From positions 1 to 19,918 of the forward strand of contig JAFMSC010000022.1 of NCBI GenBank assembly GCA_017353825.1: a stretch of DNA of 19,918 bases, in the 5' to 3' direction. The stretch is from Hyphomicrobiaceae bacterium. GTDB lineage: Bacteria; Pseudomonadota; Alphaproteobacteria; Rhizobiales; Hyphomicrobiaceae. Positions within the stretch are counted from its first letter, which is position 1, and each line of letters begins with the position of its first letter. Shown here piece by piece: positions 1 through 8,173 of this stretch. The translations under genes were made by a program, and so were the position numbers. The notes beneath the pieces were generated by a model. That model made no database searches. It was given only the letters and a program-made list of their open reading frames with translations, and had not been told where the DNA came from.

Positions 1-108
1 ACCCCCCATGCACCCCTCATGGACCCCCCATGGGACTGCCCCATGGGACTCCCACACGGGTATCCCATGGAGGTCGATCAACGGGTTGAGGTCGTTGCAA
101 CTTCATAA
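1..108 (+). other. Possible 3' end of an upstream reading frame, with CATGG-rich repeats
   Basis: Frame 1 is open from the first base to a TAA at 106-108 and would encode 35 residues ending in EVDQRVEVVATS. The first 75 bases are unusual: C-runs followed by CATG or CATGG recur about every 11-15 bases (near 7, 19, 29, 42 and 66). The frame may be the tail of a gene that begins outside the window, or only a repeat-rich intergenic stretch. I do not recognise the peptide. The next gene starts 46 bases later. Confidence 0.2.
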
Positions 109-153
109 CGTCCCGGGCCGGCGCGGCCGCGCCCGCAACAGGAGGAGACGCGA

Positions 154-1494
154 ATGACGCGTAAGAACATCACCCGCAGGCGCTTCATGGCCGCCACCGC
201 GGCGGCATCGGCGAGCATGGTCGCGGCGCCGTTCGTGCGCACGGCCGGTGCGGCCGGCAAGCTCTCGATCGGCTTCTGGGACCACTGGGTGCCCGGCGCC
301 AACAGCGTGACCAAGGCGCTGACCGAGGAATGGGGCGCCAAGGAGGGTGTCGAGGTCCAGATCGACTATATCCCCTCGCAGGGGCAGAAGAACCTCATCA
401 CGATCGCGGCCGAGGCGCAGGCCAAGTCCGGCCACGACATCTTTGCGTTTCCCACGTGGGAGCCGCAGGCGCACGCCGAGCAGCTCGAGTCAGTCGATGA
501 GGTGATGGCCGATCTCATCAAGGAGCACGGTAAGGTCAACGGCACCGTCGAGTACCTCGGCAAGATCAAGGGCACCTGGCGCGTCGTACCGGCGACCGTC
601 GGCAGCCAGATCAAGGGACCGTGCTCGCGCATCGATCTCATGAAGTCTCTGGCCGGCATCGACGTGCAGGCCATGTATCCGGCCGGCAGCCCGCCGAAGG
701 CCGAGAACTGGACCCTGGAGACGTTCCTCAAGGCGGCGGAGGCCTGTCACAAGGGCGGCAAGGCGTTCGGCATCGGCCTCGGCACCACGTCCGACTCGGT
801 CGATACGGCTGGCGCCTTGTTCCATGCCCACGGCGCCATGCTCGTGAACGAGAAGGGCGATGTCACGGTGAAGTCGGACAAGGTGCGCCAGGCCCTGGAG
901 TTCATGGCCAAGCTTGCCCAGTTTCTCCCGCCCGACGCACCGGCGTGGGATGACAGCTCGAACAACAAGTGGCTGGTGTCGGGCAGCGGTGCGCTGATCA
1001 TGAACCCGCCGAGCGCGTGGGCGGTCGCCAAGCGTGATGCGCCGCAAGTGGCCGAGCGGTGCTGGACGCACGGATTCCCGTCGGGCCCCACCGGCCGCTA
1101 CGCGCCCTTCCTGCCCTACTTCTGGGGCATCTGGAGCTTCAGCCAGAACAAGTCGGCGGCCAAGAGCCTCTTGCGGCATCTCTCGACCCGCTCGGCGGCC
1201 GAGAAGATGGTGGAAGCGAGCTCAGGCTACGACCTGCCGTCGTTCGAGAAGCTGGACGACTTCAAGACCTGGGCCGAGGAAGGGCCGCCCAAGGGCACGC
1301 TCTACCACTACCCCAACCCCTACAACCACCAGGTCCTGTCCATTGCCGCGGCGCCAGCCCCGCCCAAGATCGCGCATCAGATCTACGTGCAGGGCGTACA
1401 GACCAAAATGGTGGCGCGGCTCCTGAACAAGGAGCCGATGGAGTCGGTCCTTTCCTGGGCCGAGAACGAGGTCGAAGGCTTCATGCGCACCTGA
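154..1494 (+). CDS. Carbohydrate-type ABC transporter substrate-binding protein, Tat-exported
   Basis: A periplasmic solute-binding protein of 446 residues, the usual length for extracellular binding proteins family 1 (MalE/UgpB-like), which deliver sugars, polyols or related solutes to CUT1 importers. The N-terminus carries a twin-arginine signal (RRRFMA at residues 8-13), then an Ala-rich hydrophobic stretch, with likely cleavage near residue 34 after AGAA. Tat export implies the protein folds before crossing the membrane. The start is supported by a strong AGGAGGAGA at 140-148, five bases before ATG. The two permeases and the ATPase follow on the same strand, so this is the first gene of a four-gene importer operon. 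The substrate cannot be read from the sequence; GFWDHWVPGAN near the mature N-terminus looks typical of uncharacterised alphaproteobacterial family-1 proteins. The family assignment is secure, the ligand unknown. Confidence 0.9.
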   Translation: MTRKNITRRRFMAATAAASASMVAAPFVRTAGAAGKLSIGFWDHWVPGANSVTKALTEEWGAKEGVEVQIDYIPSQGQKNLITIAAEAQAKSGHDIFAFPTWEPQAHAEQLESVDEVMADLIKEHGKVNGTVEYLGKIKGTWRVVPATVGSQIKGPCSRIDLMKSLAGIDVQAMYPAGSPPKAENWTLETFLKAAEACHKGGKAFGIGLGTTSDSVDTAGALFHAHGAMLVNEKGDVTVKSDKVRQALEFMAKLAQFLPPDAPAWDDSSNNKWLVSGSGALIMNPPSAWAVAKRDAPQVAERCWTHGFPSGPTGRYAPFLPYFWGIWSFSQNKSAAKSLLRHLSTRSAAEKMVEASSGYDLPSFEKLDDFKTWAEEGPPKGTLYHYPNPYNHQVLSIAAAPAPPKIAHQIYVQGVQTKMVARLLNKEPMESVLSWAENEVEGFMRT

Positions 1495-1500
1495 GAGCTC

Positions 1501-1545
1501 CTTCTCCCCATGTCCGCTAGGGCATGGGGAGAGGGTTGGGGTGCG
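1501..1545 (+). repeat. REP-like palindromic element between binding protein and permease
   Basis: CTCCCCATG (1504-1512) pairs perfectly with CATGGGGAG (1523-1531) across a 10-base loop, and the stem can extend by a T-A pair and a G-U pair. The 3' flank GAGGGTTGGGGTG resembles the flank of REP-type palindromes scattered through many proteobacterial genomes (from memory, not searched). It lies 7 bases after the stop of the binding-protein gene. In this position such hairpins often protect the 3' end of the upstream message, which fits the need for more binding protein than permease. There is no T-run, so it is not a classical terminator. Confidence 0.55.
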
Positions 1546-1582
1546 GAGCAGCAATAAGACTCTGTGCTCGAAGTTTGCCCAC

Positions 1583-1586
1583 GAGG
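1583..1586 (+). promoter_or_regulatory. Ribosome binding site deciding the start of permease 1
   Basis: GAGG lies 6 bases before ATG at 1593. The frame is open further upstream to an ATG at 1524, but that codon lies inside the REP-like hairpin and the extra residues look nothing like a permease N-terminus. The 1593 start is therefore preferred. Confidence 0.6.
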
Positions 1587-1592
1587 TTCCCC

Positions 1593-2525
1593 ATGGTCGA
1601 TGCCACGCTGAGCCAGGTCGAAGTTGCGCGTCCCGCTGGCAAGCGATCGAGCCTGCGCCGGACGATTGAGCGCAAGTCAACCATCGCGTTCTTCATGGCG
1701 CTGCCGCTCATCGTGCTGATCACGCTCCTGGTGGTGTACCCGGCGCTCTACTCGATGCACTTGGCGACGCTGAACAAGTCGATGGAGCGCTTCGTCGGCT
1801 TCGGCAACTTCCTATTCCTGTTCAAGCGCGAGACGTTCTGGAAGGTGGTGCAGCAGTCCTGCATCTTCGCCATCACGGCCGTCGTCTTCAAAGCCATCAT
1901 CGGCTTCGTCGTCGCCCACTTCGTTCACAACATCCCGGCCAAGGGCCAGCGCAAGTGGCGCGGCATGCTGCTGGTGCCGTGGGTGATCCCGCCGGCCATG
2001 AGTTGCCTTGCCTGGCTGTGGCTATTCGACCCGTCCTATAGCGCCTTCAACTGGGTACTCGGGCATCTGGGCATCGGCCCGATCCCGTGGACCGGCGACG
2101 CCCACTGGGCGCGCTTCTCGGTGATCCTGGTCAACATTTGGATCGGCGCGCCGTTCTTCATGATCATGTACCTGGCAGCGCTGAAATCCGTGCCCGACCA
2201 GCTCTACGAGGCCGCCGCCATCGACGGCGCCAACTGGTGGCAGCGCACCTGTTACATCACGCTGCCGATGATGCGCAACATCATCGCCATCACCGCGCTG
2301 TTCTCGCTCATCGTCACGTTCGCCAACTTCGACATCGTACAGATCCTGACGGCTGGCGGGCCCATCGACATGACCCATGTCTTCGCCACATGGTCGTTCC
2401 GGCTGGGCATCCAGGGCAACGACATCCCCCTCGGTGCAGCCGTCTCCCTGTTCATGGTGCCGATCCTGGCCGTGGCCGCCATCTTCATCCTGCGCGACAT
2501 CACCCGGCGGGGGAGTGAGGTGTGA
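1593..2525 (+). CDS. Carbohydrate ABC transporter permease (MalF/UgpA type)
   Basis: An inner-membrane permease of 310 residues, one half of the heterodimeric channel of a CUT1 importer. A basic cytoplasmic N-terminus (residues 1-30) precedes the first membrane span (about 31-55), followed by about five more spans. The cytoplasmic EAA loop that docks on the ATPase is clear at residues 206-226 (EAAAIDGANWWQ, then ITLPMM). Length and single-domain layout fit the UgpA/MalF-like group without the large MalF periplasmic insert. The stop TGA overlaps the ATG of the next permease by one base, so the two are translationally coupled. The binding-protein gene upstream and the ATPase downstream complete the set. 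The start at 1593 is chosen by its ribosome site. Confidence 0.92.
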   Translation: MVDATLSQVEVARPAGKRSSLRRTIERKSTIAFFMALPLIVLITLLVVYPALYSMHLATLNKSMERFVGFGNFLFLFKRETFWKVVQQSCIFAITAVVFKAIIGFVVAHFVHNIPAKGQRKWRGMLLVPWVIPPAMSCLAWLWLFDPSYSAFNWVLGHLGIGPIPWTGDAHWARFSVILVNIWIGAPFFMIMYLAALKSVPDQLYEAAAIDGANWWQRTCYITLPMMRNIIAITALFSLIVTFANFDIVQILTAGGPIDMTHVFATWSFRLGIQGNDIPLGAAVSLFMVPILAVAAIFILRDITRRGSEV

Positions 2526-3439
2526 TGGCCGACACCGCAATTGCAGCTCCGGCACAGAGGGTGCGCCGGCGGAAATACGGCAGCATGAGCCGCGACCGCA
2601 CCTGGGCGCTGCGCTGGTCCTATTTCTTTCTCACCTTGTTCGTCATCTTCTTTCTGCTGCCGCCGGTCTACATGCTGATCACCTCGCTCAAGACCAGCGC
2701 GGAGATCTCGACGGCCGCCAACCCCTGGTGGGTCTTCAATCCCACACTTGAGAACTACCGCGAGCTTGTAACCTCGCCGCAATATCTGGGCTACTTCCGC
2801 AACTCGGTGCTGGTCTCGGTGATCGTGGTCGCGGTCACCATGTTGATCAGCGTGCCTGCTGCCTTCGCCCTGTCGCGCATGAAGTTCTGGGGCTCGGCGA
2901 CGCTCGCGACCGGCGTGTTCCTCACGTACCTGGTGCCCGACACGCTGCTGTTCATTCCGCTGTTCAAGATGTTCGCGACGTTCGCAGACTGGACCGGCAT
3001 TCAGCTGATCAACCGGTGGTACGTCCTGCTCATTGTCTATCCGACGCTGACGGTGCCGTTTTGCACCTGGATCATGATCGGCTACTTCGCCTCCATCCCC
3101 AAGGAGCTCGACGAGGCGGCGCTGATCGACGGGGCCGGCTGGCTGCAGACGCTCACCAAGGTATTCATTCCGGTGGCGCTGCCGGGGCTGATCGCGGCCA
3201 CCATCTTCGCCTTCACGGTGAGCTGGGCGCAGTTCCTCTATCCGCTGGCCTTCACGACCTCCACCGAGCAGCTGGTGCTTCCGGTGGGCATCATCACCTC
3301 GCTCATCAAGGGCGACGTGTTCAACTGGGGACAGATCATGACCGGTGCGCTGCTGGGCGCCGCCCCGCCCCTCATCATCTACGCCTTCCTCATGGACTAC
3401 TACATCGCCGGGCTCACCGCCGGCGCCACCAAGGGCTGA
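2525..3439 (+). CDS. Carbohydrate ABC transporter permease (MalG/UgpE type)
   Basis: The second permease of the importer, 304 residues. A first span at about 31-53 follows a basic N-terminus, then five further hydrophobic segments. The EAA loop lies at about residues 195-220 (ELDEAALIDGAGW, then FIPVALP), as in MalG/UgpE proteins. ATG at 2525 overlaps the previous stop by one base and has GGGGGAG at 2509-2515 as ribosome site. A GTG immediately upstream at 2522 is an alternative that would add one residue. The ATPase gene starts 17 bases after the stop. Membership of the CUT1 family is secure; specificity is unknown. Confidence 0.92.
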   Translation: MADTAIAAPAQRVRRRKYGSMSRDRTWALRWSYFFLTLFVIFFLLPPVYMLITSLKTSAEISTAANPWWVFNPTLENYRELVTSPQYLGYFRNSVLVSVIVVAVTMLISVPAAFALSRMKFWGSATLATGVFLTYLVPDTLLFIPLFKMFATFADWTGIQLINRWYVLLIVYPTLTVPFCTWIMIGYFASIPKELDEAALIDGAGWLQTLTKVFIPVALPGLIAATIFAFTVSWAQFLYPLAFTTSTEQLVLPVGIITSLIKGDVFNWGQIMTGALLGAAPPLIIYAFLMDYYIAGLTAGATKG

Positions 3440-3456
3440 GCAGAGGCTGACACGCC

Positions 3457-4557
3457 ATGGCCGAAGTGAGACTGCGCAAGGTCGTCAAGCGCTTCGACGA
3501 CGTCGAGGCGGTGCGCGGCATCGATCTCGACATCGCCGACCACGAGTTCGTGGTCCTGGTGGGCCCGTCCGGGTGCGGCAAGTCCACCACGCTGCGCATG
3601 GTCGCGGGGCTGGAGGACATCTCGGACGGCGAGGTCCTGATCGGCGGAGACGTGGTGAACGACGTGCCGCCGAAGGACCGGGACATCGCCATGGTGTTCC
3701 AGAACTATGCGCTCTACCCGCACATGACCGTGTTCCAGAACATGTCGTTCGGCCTGCGGCTGAAGCACTATCCCAAGGCCGAGATCAAGAAGCGTGTGGA
3801 CGAGGCCGCCCGCATCCTTGACATTGCGGAGCTGCTCGACCGCAAGCCCAAGCAACTCTCAGGTGGTCAGCGCCAACGTGTCGCCATGGGCCGCGCCATC
3901 GTGCGCAACCCCAAGGTGTTCCTGTTCGACGAGCCGTTGTCCAACCTGGACGCCAAGCTGCGCGTGGCCATGCGCACCGAAATCAAGAAGGTGCACCAGC
4001 AGGTGCGCACCACCACGATCTACGTCACCCACGACCAGGTGGAGGCAATGACGCTGGCCGACCGCGTGGTGGTGATGAACAACGGTCGCATCGAGCAAAT
4101 CGGCACGCCTAACCAACTCTATCACACGCCCGAGACCCGCTTCGTCGCCGGCTTCATCGGCTCGCCGGCCATGAACTTCATACCCTGCCAACTGGAGGAG
4201 CGGGCGGGCGCGCTCTCGATCCGGCTCACCGACAGCCTGGCCTTCCCCGTGCCCGAGGCCAAGGCCTCGCGCTACCGCGGCCGAGCCGCGAACGGCAGCA
4301 TGCTCCTGGGGCTAAGGCCGGAGCACATCACCGAAGCGCACGGACACCTGGAGCCGGGCGCGGTGCCGTTCGAGGCTAGGCTGGAGGTGACCGAGCCCAT
4401 GGGGATGGAGACGCTGGTCTACTTCGGCGTCAACGGCGCGCAGGTGTGCGGGCGCGTCAACCCTAACTCCGGCGCGCGCGAAGGCGCCGCCCTACGCCTG
4501 GCCGCCAACCTCAACAACATGCACCTGATCGACGAGGCCACGGGGCGCGTGATCTAG
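3457..4557 (+). CDS. MalK/UgpC-type ABC transporter ATP-binding protein
   Basis: The ATPase that drives the importer, 366 residues, normal for MalK/UgpC proteins. The nucleotide-binding domain shows Walker A GPSGCGKST (36-44), Q-loop glutamine at 82 (FQNYALYPH), signature LSGGQRQ (134-140), Walker B VFLFDE (154-159) with D-loop SNLDAKLR, and switch histidine 192. After about residue 235 comes a C-terminal TOBE/OB-fold region (GLRPEHI near 284-290, LVYFGV near 329-334), typical of CUT1 ATPases and often regulatory. The ribosome site is AGAGG at 3442-3446. It is the last gene of the four-gene operon. All catalytic motifs are intact, so the importer should work. Its closeness to UgpC is by family only; no glycerol-phosphate role is claimed. 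Confidence 0.95.
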   Translation: MAEVRLRKVVKRFDDVEAVRGIDLDIADHEFVVLVGPSGCGKSTTLRMVAGLEDISDGEVLIGGDVVNDVPPKDRDIAMVFQNYALYPHMTVFQNMSFGLRLKHYPKAEIKKRVDEAARILDIAELLDRKPKQLSGGQRQRVAMGRAIVRNPKVFLFDEPLSNLDAKLRVAMRTEIKKVHQQVRTTTIYVTHDQVEAMTLADRVVVMNNGRIEQIGTPNQLYHTPETRFVAGFIGSPAMNFIPCQLEERAGALSIRLTDSLAFPVPEAKASRYRGRAANGSMLLGLRPEHITEAHGHLEPGAVPFEARLEVTEPMGMETLVYFGVNGAQVCGRVNPNSGAREGAALRLAANLNNMHLIDEATGRVI

Positions 4558-4584
4558 CGTCGATGCCCTCGACCTGAAGGCCGA

Positions 4585-4599
4585 CCGATGACGCATCGG
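4585..4599 (+). terminator. Small hairpin after the importer operon
   Basis: CCGATG and CATCGG form a perfect 6-bp stem with a 3-base loop, 27 bases past the stop of the ATPase gene. No T-run follows, so it is at best a weak or Rho-assisted end point. It also lies just past the 3' end of the decayed gene on the opposite strand. Confidence 0.25.
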
Positions 4600-4615
4600 G
4601 TCCCTGCTTGGCCGG

Positions 4616-5600
4616 CTATCCCGGGGCGCCGCCAAGCGCGCCCGTGGGTCGAACGGGTAGACGCCCGGCTGCGGCTCGTAGGCACTCCTCGATGCCGCGC
4701 ACGCCTGAACGCAGCATGGCCTCCCAGGATTGGCGCGCGGTGGCGCCGATGTGTGGCGAGGGAAGACGTTCGGCACGTCGAGCAGCGGGTCGCCGTTGGC
4801 CGGCGAACACGTCGAAGGCGGCGCCGGCGATGTGGCCGCTCTCTTGAGACGTCGGGCTAGTCGCCTCTTGAGGGCCACCTCGTCGACGATGCCGCCGCCC
4901 GCGCAATTGATCAACACTGCGCCGGCCTTCATCTGGTCGAGCACCGCCCCCGGTGTACAGGCCGATGGTGCTCGAGTTGCGCGACAGATGGATCCTCAGC
5001 ACATCGGAGCCTGCCCACAGCTCCTCGGCCTCGACCGCTTCCACGCCGTACTGCCTGTAGAAGTCTGAGAAGCCGGCGCGGTCGCAGGCCAGGATCTGGA
5101 CGCCGTAGGGCTGCACAGCTTCACCACCTCCTTGCCGACGTGGCCACAGCCGTGGATGCCGCGGTCCGGCCCTAAGGTCGGACCCGAAGCCGATGGGCCC
5201 CTTCCATGCCCCGCGCGCCGGCATCTGGAAAAGACGTGCACGGGCCGCAGCGTGAAGACCACGTAACAGACGGCCAGCTCCGATACGCACACCTTGTTGA
5301 TGCCCGGCGCCCACCACATGCGCTTGCGGTGTCGCTTCAGGATGGCGGGGTCGATGTGGTCTACCCCGGCCGAACACGGCGAGATATCCCTGAGGCCGGG
5401 GAGCGCGGCACCCACGCGCTCGGTGAACCGGTCGAGCCCGATGACAGCGGTGTTGAAGCCGTGGAGGTATTCGATCAGCTGGTCCTCGGTCAACGGCTGG
5501 CGCTCGCTGCGGAACTGATGCCCGGATAGGCGGCGGCCAGCTCCGCCTTCGGCTCGGGGAAGAAATCGAAAATAGGGCGTGGTGCGGCGACGCGGGGCAT
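4616..5600 (-). pseudogene. Decayed D-2-hydroxyacid dehydrogenase (phosphoglycerate-dehydrogenase-like)
   Basis: Pieces of one NAD-dependent D-2-hydroxyacid dehydrogenase lie in order on the - strand but in alternating frames. From the 5' side: a start near 5600 with MPRVAAPRPIFDFFPEP; a switch near 5520, then LTEDQLIEYLHGFNTAVIG and GVDHIDPAIL; the nucleotide-binding glycine region GCGHVGKEVV near 5140; another frame with FYRQYGVEAVEAEELW and DVLRIHL; another with KAGAVLINCAGGGIVDE near 4900; then AGAAFDVFAG, and finally SPHIGATARQSWEAM in yet another frame. The span of about 985 bases equals a full-length gene of about 328 codons, so decay was by small indels rather than large deletion. The catalytic arginine of the N-x-ARG-G motif reads Gly here. 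It converges on the sugar importer operon. A poor-quality assembly could imitate multiple frameshifts, but the Arg loss argues for real decay. Confidence 0.8.
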
Positions 5601-5970
5601 GCGGGCGATGATCCGGGGTGCGATTTGGCTGGGAAGGAAGCAGTCGTCCAATCCCAGTAGAGAGCCGCACGTCGTGAAAAGCCATAGCTCAAAATGCCGG
5701 CTCGATCGCCCGCCTGGGTTCGAGGCCGGCGTCCCTTCGCGTCCGCAAGCGTGCAGCGCTTCCGATCCCGCGGTGCAGCAACCGAGCATCGCGTTCGATC
5801 GCTGGATCGGTTGGTGGGGAACGCAGGGCGTTGGGCAGCGGCCCGCTTCCGTACCCTGACGAGAACAGCCGCGTGTCAAGTGGGCAGGCACATTTCGCTT
5901 GTTCGGACGATTGACTGGGGGTTACGCTTACGGCCGCAAATACGACAACAACGCTCACGGAGGAAGCGTC
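5601..5970. other. Non-coding stretch before the exported amidohydrolase
   Basis: No gene recognised. The left part is the upstream region of the decayed dehydrogenase (-); the right part should contain the promoter of the amidohydrolase (+). A TTGACT occurs at 5911-5916, but no convincing -10 lies 16-18 bases downstream. Confidence 0.4.
5959..5965 (+). promoter_or_regulatory. Ribosome binding site deciding the amidohydrolase start
   Basis: GGAGGAA lies 5 bases before ATG at 5971. The frame stays open upstream to an ATG at 5899, but only the 5971 start puts a signal peptide at the N-terminus. Confidence 0.75.
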
Positions 5971-7650
5971 ATGAATGGGGGATGTCGGGCTCCATTGTTT
6001 CTTGCGTCGTGCTTGTTGGCGGGTGTGGCGACCGTCATTCCGGCTCTGGCGGGCGGCCACGACGACGACCGTTGCGCTGGGTCGCGCGATGTGAAGCTGG
6101 TCAACGGCAAGATCTACACGCTTGATGATCGCAATTCGATCGTCTCGTCGGTGACGATCAGGGACGGGAAGTTCGCCGCGGTCGGCCCCGGGGGTGGGTC
6201 CGGTGACGGCGGCCCCTGCATGCGCGTGATCGATCTGCAGGGACGCACGGCCGTTCCGGGTCTCGTCGACAACCACAACCACATCATTCTACTCGGCCTG
6301 CGTCCGGGCCACGATACGCGCCTCGAGACTGCGACCTCGATCGCGGACGTGCAGGCGGCGATCCGCGCCCGCACCCTCACCGTGAAGCCCGGCCAGTTCA
6401 TCACCGCCATGGGCGGGTGGACCCCTGCCCAGTTCGCCGAGAAGCGCCTGCCGACGCTGGCGGAGCTGGATGCCGCCGCGCCCAACCATCCCGTACTCGT
6501 CTTCAATTCGTTCACAGGTCCGGCGACGACCAATACGCTCGGGACGGACTTCTTCACCAGCAAGGGCGTCCCGGTCGATGCGGACGGCAATATCGCTGCC
6601 AATGTGCCTTCGCTCGCCGCCCTGAACGCGCTGCGCGCGATCCAGACGTTCGAGGACAAGAAACAGGGAACGCGCGACGCATTGGCGTATTCTGCCAGCG
6701 TCGGCGTGACCACCAATGTCGACATGGGGGGCTTCATCCTTCCGGGAACGCCGAACATCCAGGATTCGGACATGTTCGACACCCTGGCGAGCTTCAACCC
6801 TTTCACCGCGTATGACCCGCTGCTTGCGCTCCATGACGAAGGCGCGGTCACGGTGCGCGTGCGCATCTTCTTCCTCAGCATGGACCGCAGTCCGACCGTA
6901 CCGATGACCACCCAGCGGGTGCTCAACGCTTTCAGCAATTTCGGCGACGACATGGTGCGCACCTCCGGGATCGGGGAGTTCGTCACGACCTGGCCGCTGT
7001 TCGGCAACGCGGCGCCAACGAACTTCGTGGCTGCGTTGACGGTCGTGGCCCAGCAGCGCTGGGCCTTCCAACAGCACAGCCTATCCCTGTTCGAGGATCA
7101 GCTCAGCGCCGGCGCCTTCGAGACCGTGAACAAGCAGACTCCTATCGCGGACCTGCGCTGGTCGGTGGCCCACGTGCCGCAGATCGACCAGACGACGGTC
7201 AACCGCCTGAAAGCCGTGGGCGCGGGCGTCGCCGTGCATCCGTTCCGTTACTTGAGCGGAGGAGACCTCGGCGGCCCGCCGCTGCGCATGATCCTCGACA
7301 GCGGCATTCGCGTCGGCGCCGGATCGGATTCAGCCCAGATCTCGACGCTGAACCCATGGAACATGATCTACTACATGGTCACGGGAAAGAACGTTGCGGG
7401 AAAGCTCGTCAACAACGGCCAGCAGATCACCCGCGAAGAGGCGATCCGCCTTTACACCGTGGCCAACGGCTGGTTCCTCAGGGAGGAGGAGAAGCTGGGC
7501 TCGATCGAAGAAGGCAAGCTCGGCGATGTGGTCGTGCTGAGCGAGGACTACTTCGACCGTTTCCGAGTGCCCGACGAGCGGATCAGGAACCTCCGCTCGG
7601 TCTTGACGATCGTCGACGGCAAGGTGGTCCACAACCTGCTGGGCCGTTGA
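5971..7650 (+). CDS. Exported amidohydrolase-family protein
   Basis: A metal-dependent hydrolase of 559 residues in the amidohydrolase superfamily (amidohydrolase_3/YtcJ-like), a TIM-barrel family that hydrolyses C-N or related bonds. Residues 1-28 form a signal peptide (hydrophobic run from about residue 8, likely cleaved after PALA), so the enzyme should act outside the cytoplasm. A Cys at 14 in LASC could be a lipobox, but the hydrophobic run continues past it, so simple Sec cleavage is preferred. The small beta-sandwich starts at VKLVNGKIYTLDD (41-53). Metal-site candidates are H102 and H104 in VDNHNHI, H401 in SVAHVPQID and D453 in GAGSDSAQ; H423 in AVHPF may also contribute. The C-terminal LGSIEEGKLGDVVVL is the family's typical return to the sandwich. 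It stands alone between decayed regions, so context gives no substrate. Confidence 0.85.
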   Translation: MNGGCRAPLFLASCLLAGVATVIPALAGGHDDDRCAGSRDVKLVNGKIYTLDDRNSIVSSVTIRDGKFAAVGPGGGSGDGGPCMRVIDLQGRTAVPGLVDNHNHIILLGLRPGHDTRLETATSIADVQAAIRARTLTVKPGQFITAMGGWTPAQFAEKRLPTLAELDAAAPNHPVLVFNSFTGPATTNTLGTDFFTSKGVPVDADGNIAANVPSLAALNALRAIQTFEDKKQGTRDALAYSASVGVTTNVDMGGFILPGTPNIQDSDMFDTLASFNPFTAYDPLLALHDEGAVTVRVRIFFLSMDRSPTVPMTTQRVLNAFSNFGDDMVRTSGIGEFVTTWPLFGNAAPTNFVAALTVVAQQRWAFQQHSLSLFEDQLSAGAFETVNKQTPIADLRWSVAHVPQIDQTTVNRLKAVGAGVAVHPFRYLSGGDLGGPPLRMILDSGIRVGAGSDSAQISTLNPWNMIYYMVTGKNVAGKLVNNGQQITREEAIRLYTVANGWFLREEEKLGSIEEGKLGDVVVLSEDYFDRFRVPDERIRNLRSVLTIVDGKVVHNLLGR

Positions 7651-7713
7651 TCGGACCGACGCCAGCATGGGCCGTGCCCACCGAAAAGATCGCAGGGGCG
7701 TTGCTTGCACCGG

Positions 7714-7748
7714 CGTTGGGTTACGCCAGAAGGAGCCGTAACCCAACG
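7714..7748. repeat. Perfect 12-bp palindromic (REP-like) element
   Basis: CGTTGGGTTACG (7714-7725) and CGTAACCCAACG (7737-7748) are exact inverted copies around an 11-base loop, 63 bases after the amidohydrolase stop. The GTTGGGTTACG arm resembles a widely scattered proteobacterial intergenic palindrome (from memory). A stable RNA hairpin here could terminate or stabilise the amidohydrolase message, although no T-run follows. Confidence 0.65.
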
Positions 7749-8060
7749 GGCGTCTCATCGCCACGACGGATTATCGCGGGGTCCATGGCGCCTCGTGCCG
7801 GACCATGACTGGAGGACCACTTTCAAGCCCTATCCGCTCAGCGGCACACGCGATGAGACCCACTGGCGTCGCGGTGGACGGGCCCCTTCGGCAGGCACCA
7901 GGTGCGGACGCATACGGTTGGCCACGCGACCGTCCCGGCGCAGCCCCCTATCCACCTCCTCGGCGGGCCAGCCACTGGAGGTGGTGGCCGCAAGGGTCGT
8001 CGTGGTCGGAACATCGCCCCAGCCGATCCAGTCTTCGATGCGATGACAAGCCGGACCGAC

Positions 8061-8080
8061 GACGAGCGCGGAAGCTCGTC
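8061..8080. repeat. Short inverted repeat
   Basis: GACGAGC (8061-8067) and GCTCGTC (8074-8080) form a perfect 7-bp stem with a 6-base loop. It lies 94 bases beyond the end of the frameshifted gene on the - strand and could be its 3' hairpin. No T-run on either strand. Confidence 0.3.
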
Positions 8081-8173
8081 CGCTCGCTTATGCATTGCGT
8101 TTTTCGCCCATTCGGCGCTGCTTTGCCCATGCGCCCCCATCAATCCGACGCGTACAAGCGAGCTCCTCAGGCT

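Larger units (their letters stand above)
7651..8173. other. Intergenic stretch with palindromes, no recognised gene
   Basis: About 520 bases without a gene I can support. It holds the perfect 12-bp palindrome at 7714-7748 and a 7-bp hairpin at 8061-8080. Short open frames on both strands show low-complexity Arg/Pro/Gly-rich translations typical of non-coding GC-rich DNA. Confidence 0.5.

Noticed and set aside
120..133. Perfect 14-bp palindrome GGCGCGGCCGCGCC upstream of the first gene
   Set aside because: It has no loop, consists only of G and C, and such runs are expected by chance in DNA this GC-rich. No operator family is suggested.
5911..5939. TTGACT as a -35 box for the amidohydrolase
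   Set aside because: No TATAAT-like hexamer at 16-18 bases; a single -35-like hexamer is weak evidence.
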